Shown here one piece after another: positions 63,735 through 64,000 of a stretch of 64,000 nucleotides of DNA. Location of the stretch: the NCBI RefSeq assembly GCF_964340395.1, contig NC_135571.1:5837953-5901952 (forward strand), read 5' to 3'. Numbering within the stretch: the stretch's first letter is position 1; each line of letters opens with the position of its first letter. Source of the DNA: Glandiceps talaboti (Eukaryota; Hemichordata; Enteropneusta; Spengelidae). The translations under genes were made by a program, and so were the position numbers. The notes under the pieces are model-generated. The model was not told where the DNA came from and made no database searches. It saw nothing but the letters and a program-made list of their open reading frames with translations.

Positions 63735-64000
63735 TTTGGAACCCCTGGTAACAGAAAGGGTGAATCTGGTAAAACTGGTGTAGCTTGCCATACTTTGCCA
63801 CCATTGTATGGGTAGGAACCCTGGTAAACTGACAGTGGTACACAGGTAGATTTTACCTACTTACCACCCTTACAAAAACACTGGTAGGCAACCCTAGTAA
63901 AATGACTGGGGAACTCAGGTAGATTTTACCTACTTACCACCCTCAACAAAAACACTGGTAGGGAACTCTAGTAAAATGACTGGGGGAACTCAGGTAGATT
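63735..64000. repeat. Inverted copy of the 19975 repeat, open at right edge
   Basis: GGTAGATTTTACCTACTTAC, AAAAACACTGGTAGG and CCTAGTAAAATGACTGGGG are the reverse complement of the 19975-20415 units. The shared flank GGTAACAGAAAGGGTGAAT shows that the match extends beyond the array. Confidence 0.9.

Overview
This is animal nuclear DNA: intron-rich, AT-rich, crowded with minisatellites, microsatellites and foldback (MITE-like) elements, plus tRNA-derived SINEs and a LINE tail. It holds parts of two protein-coding genes lying head to head. The proteins are closest to vertebrate-type sequences and the repeat style fits an invertebrate deuterostome (cephalochordate or hemichordate type), but I cannot fix the species from sequence alone.

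Minus strand, about 9.3 kb leftwards to beyond base 1: the first six coding exons of ACTR6 (actin-related protein 6, a SWR1/SRCAP chromatin-remodeller subunit). They code about 264 residues with all exon phases agreeing. The remaining roughly 130 residues lie left of the window. Its sixth intron holds a satellite of about 3 kb with a 57-bp unit, followed by a CCAA-rich tract.

Between the genes (about 9.3-16.5 kb) lie a probable shared promoter with a YY1-type site on the ACTR6 start codon, a CpG-dense stretch at about 9.6-10.15 kb, a TGTA/TG microsatellite of about 1.1 kb, and foldback elements.

Plus strand, 16.5 kb to the right edge: acetyl-CoA carboxylase (ACC). About 31 exons give about 1420 codons with every junction in phase: N-terminal regulatory tail with a conserved MSGLNL serine, biotin carboxylase (ATP-grasp), biotin carrier with the EVMKM lysine, and most of the central region. 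The carboxyltransferase half is off the right edge. A 24-nt microexon sits where vertebrate ACC1 has an alternatively spliced 8-residue segment. One probable and three possible further in-frame cassette exons are also noted.

The most unusual signal is a repeated behaviour in both genes. Many intronic tandem arrays are copies of an exon edge plus its splice site, starting at a real junction and decaying into the intron. I see this at ACTR6 exons 2 and 3 (and the donor flank of exon 4) and at ACC exons 1, 6, 7, 14, 15, 24, 29 and 30. A second signal is arrays carrying a CTCF-like core (AGATGGCGC or CTAGAGGGCGC). A third is a foldback element inserted in one unit of a tandem duplication, where a neighbouring unit preserves the empty site and shows the 9-bp target duplication directly.
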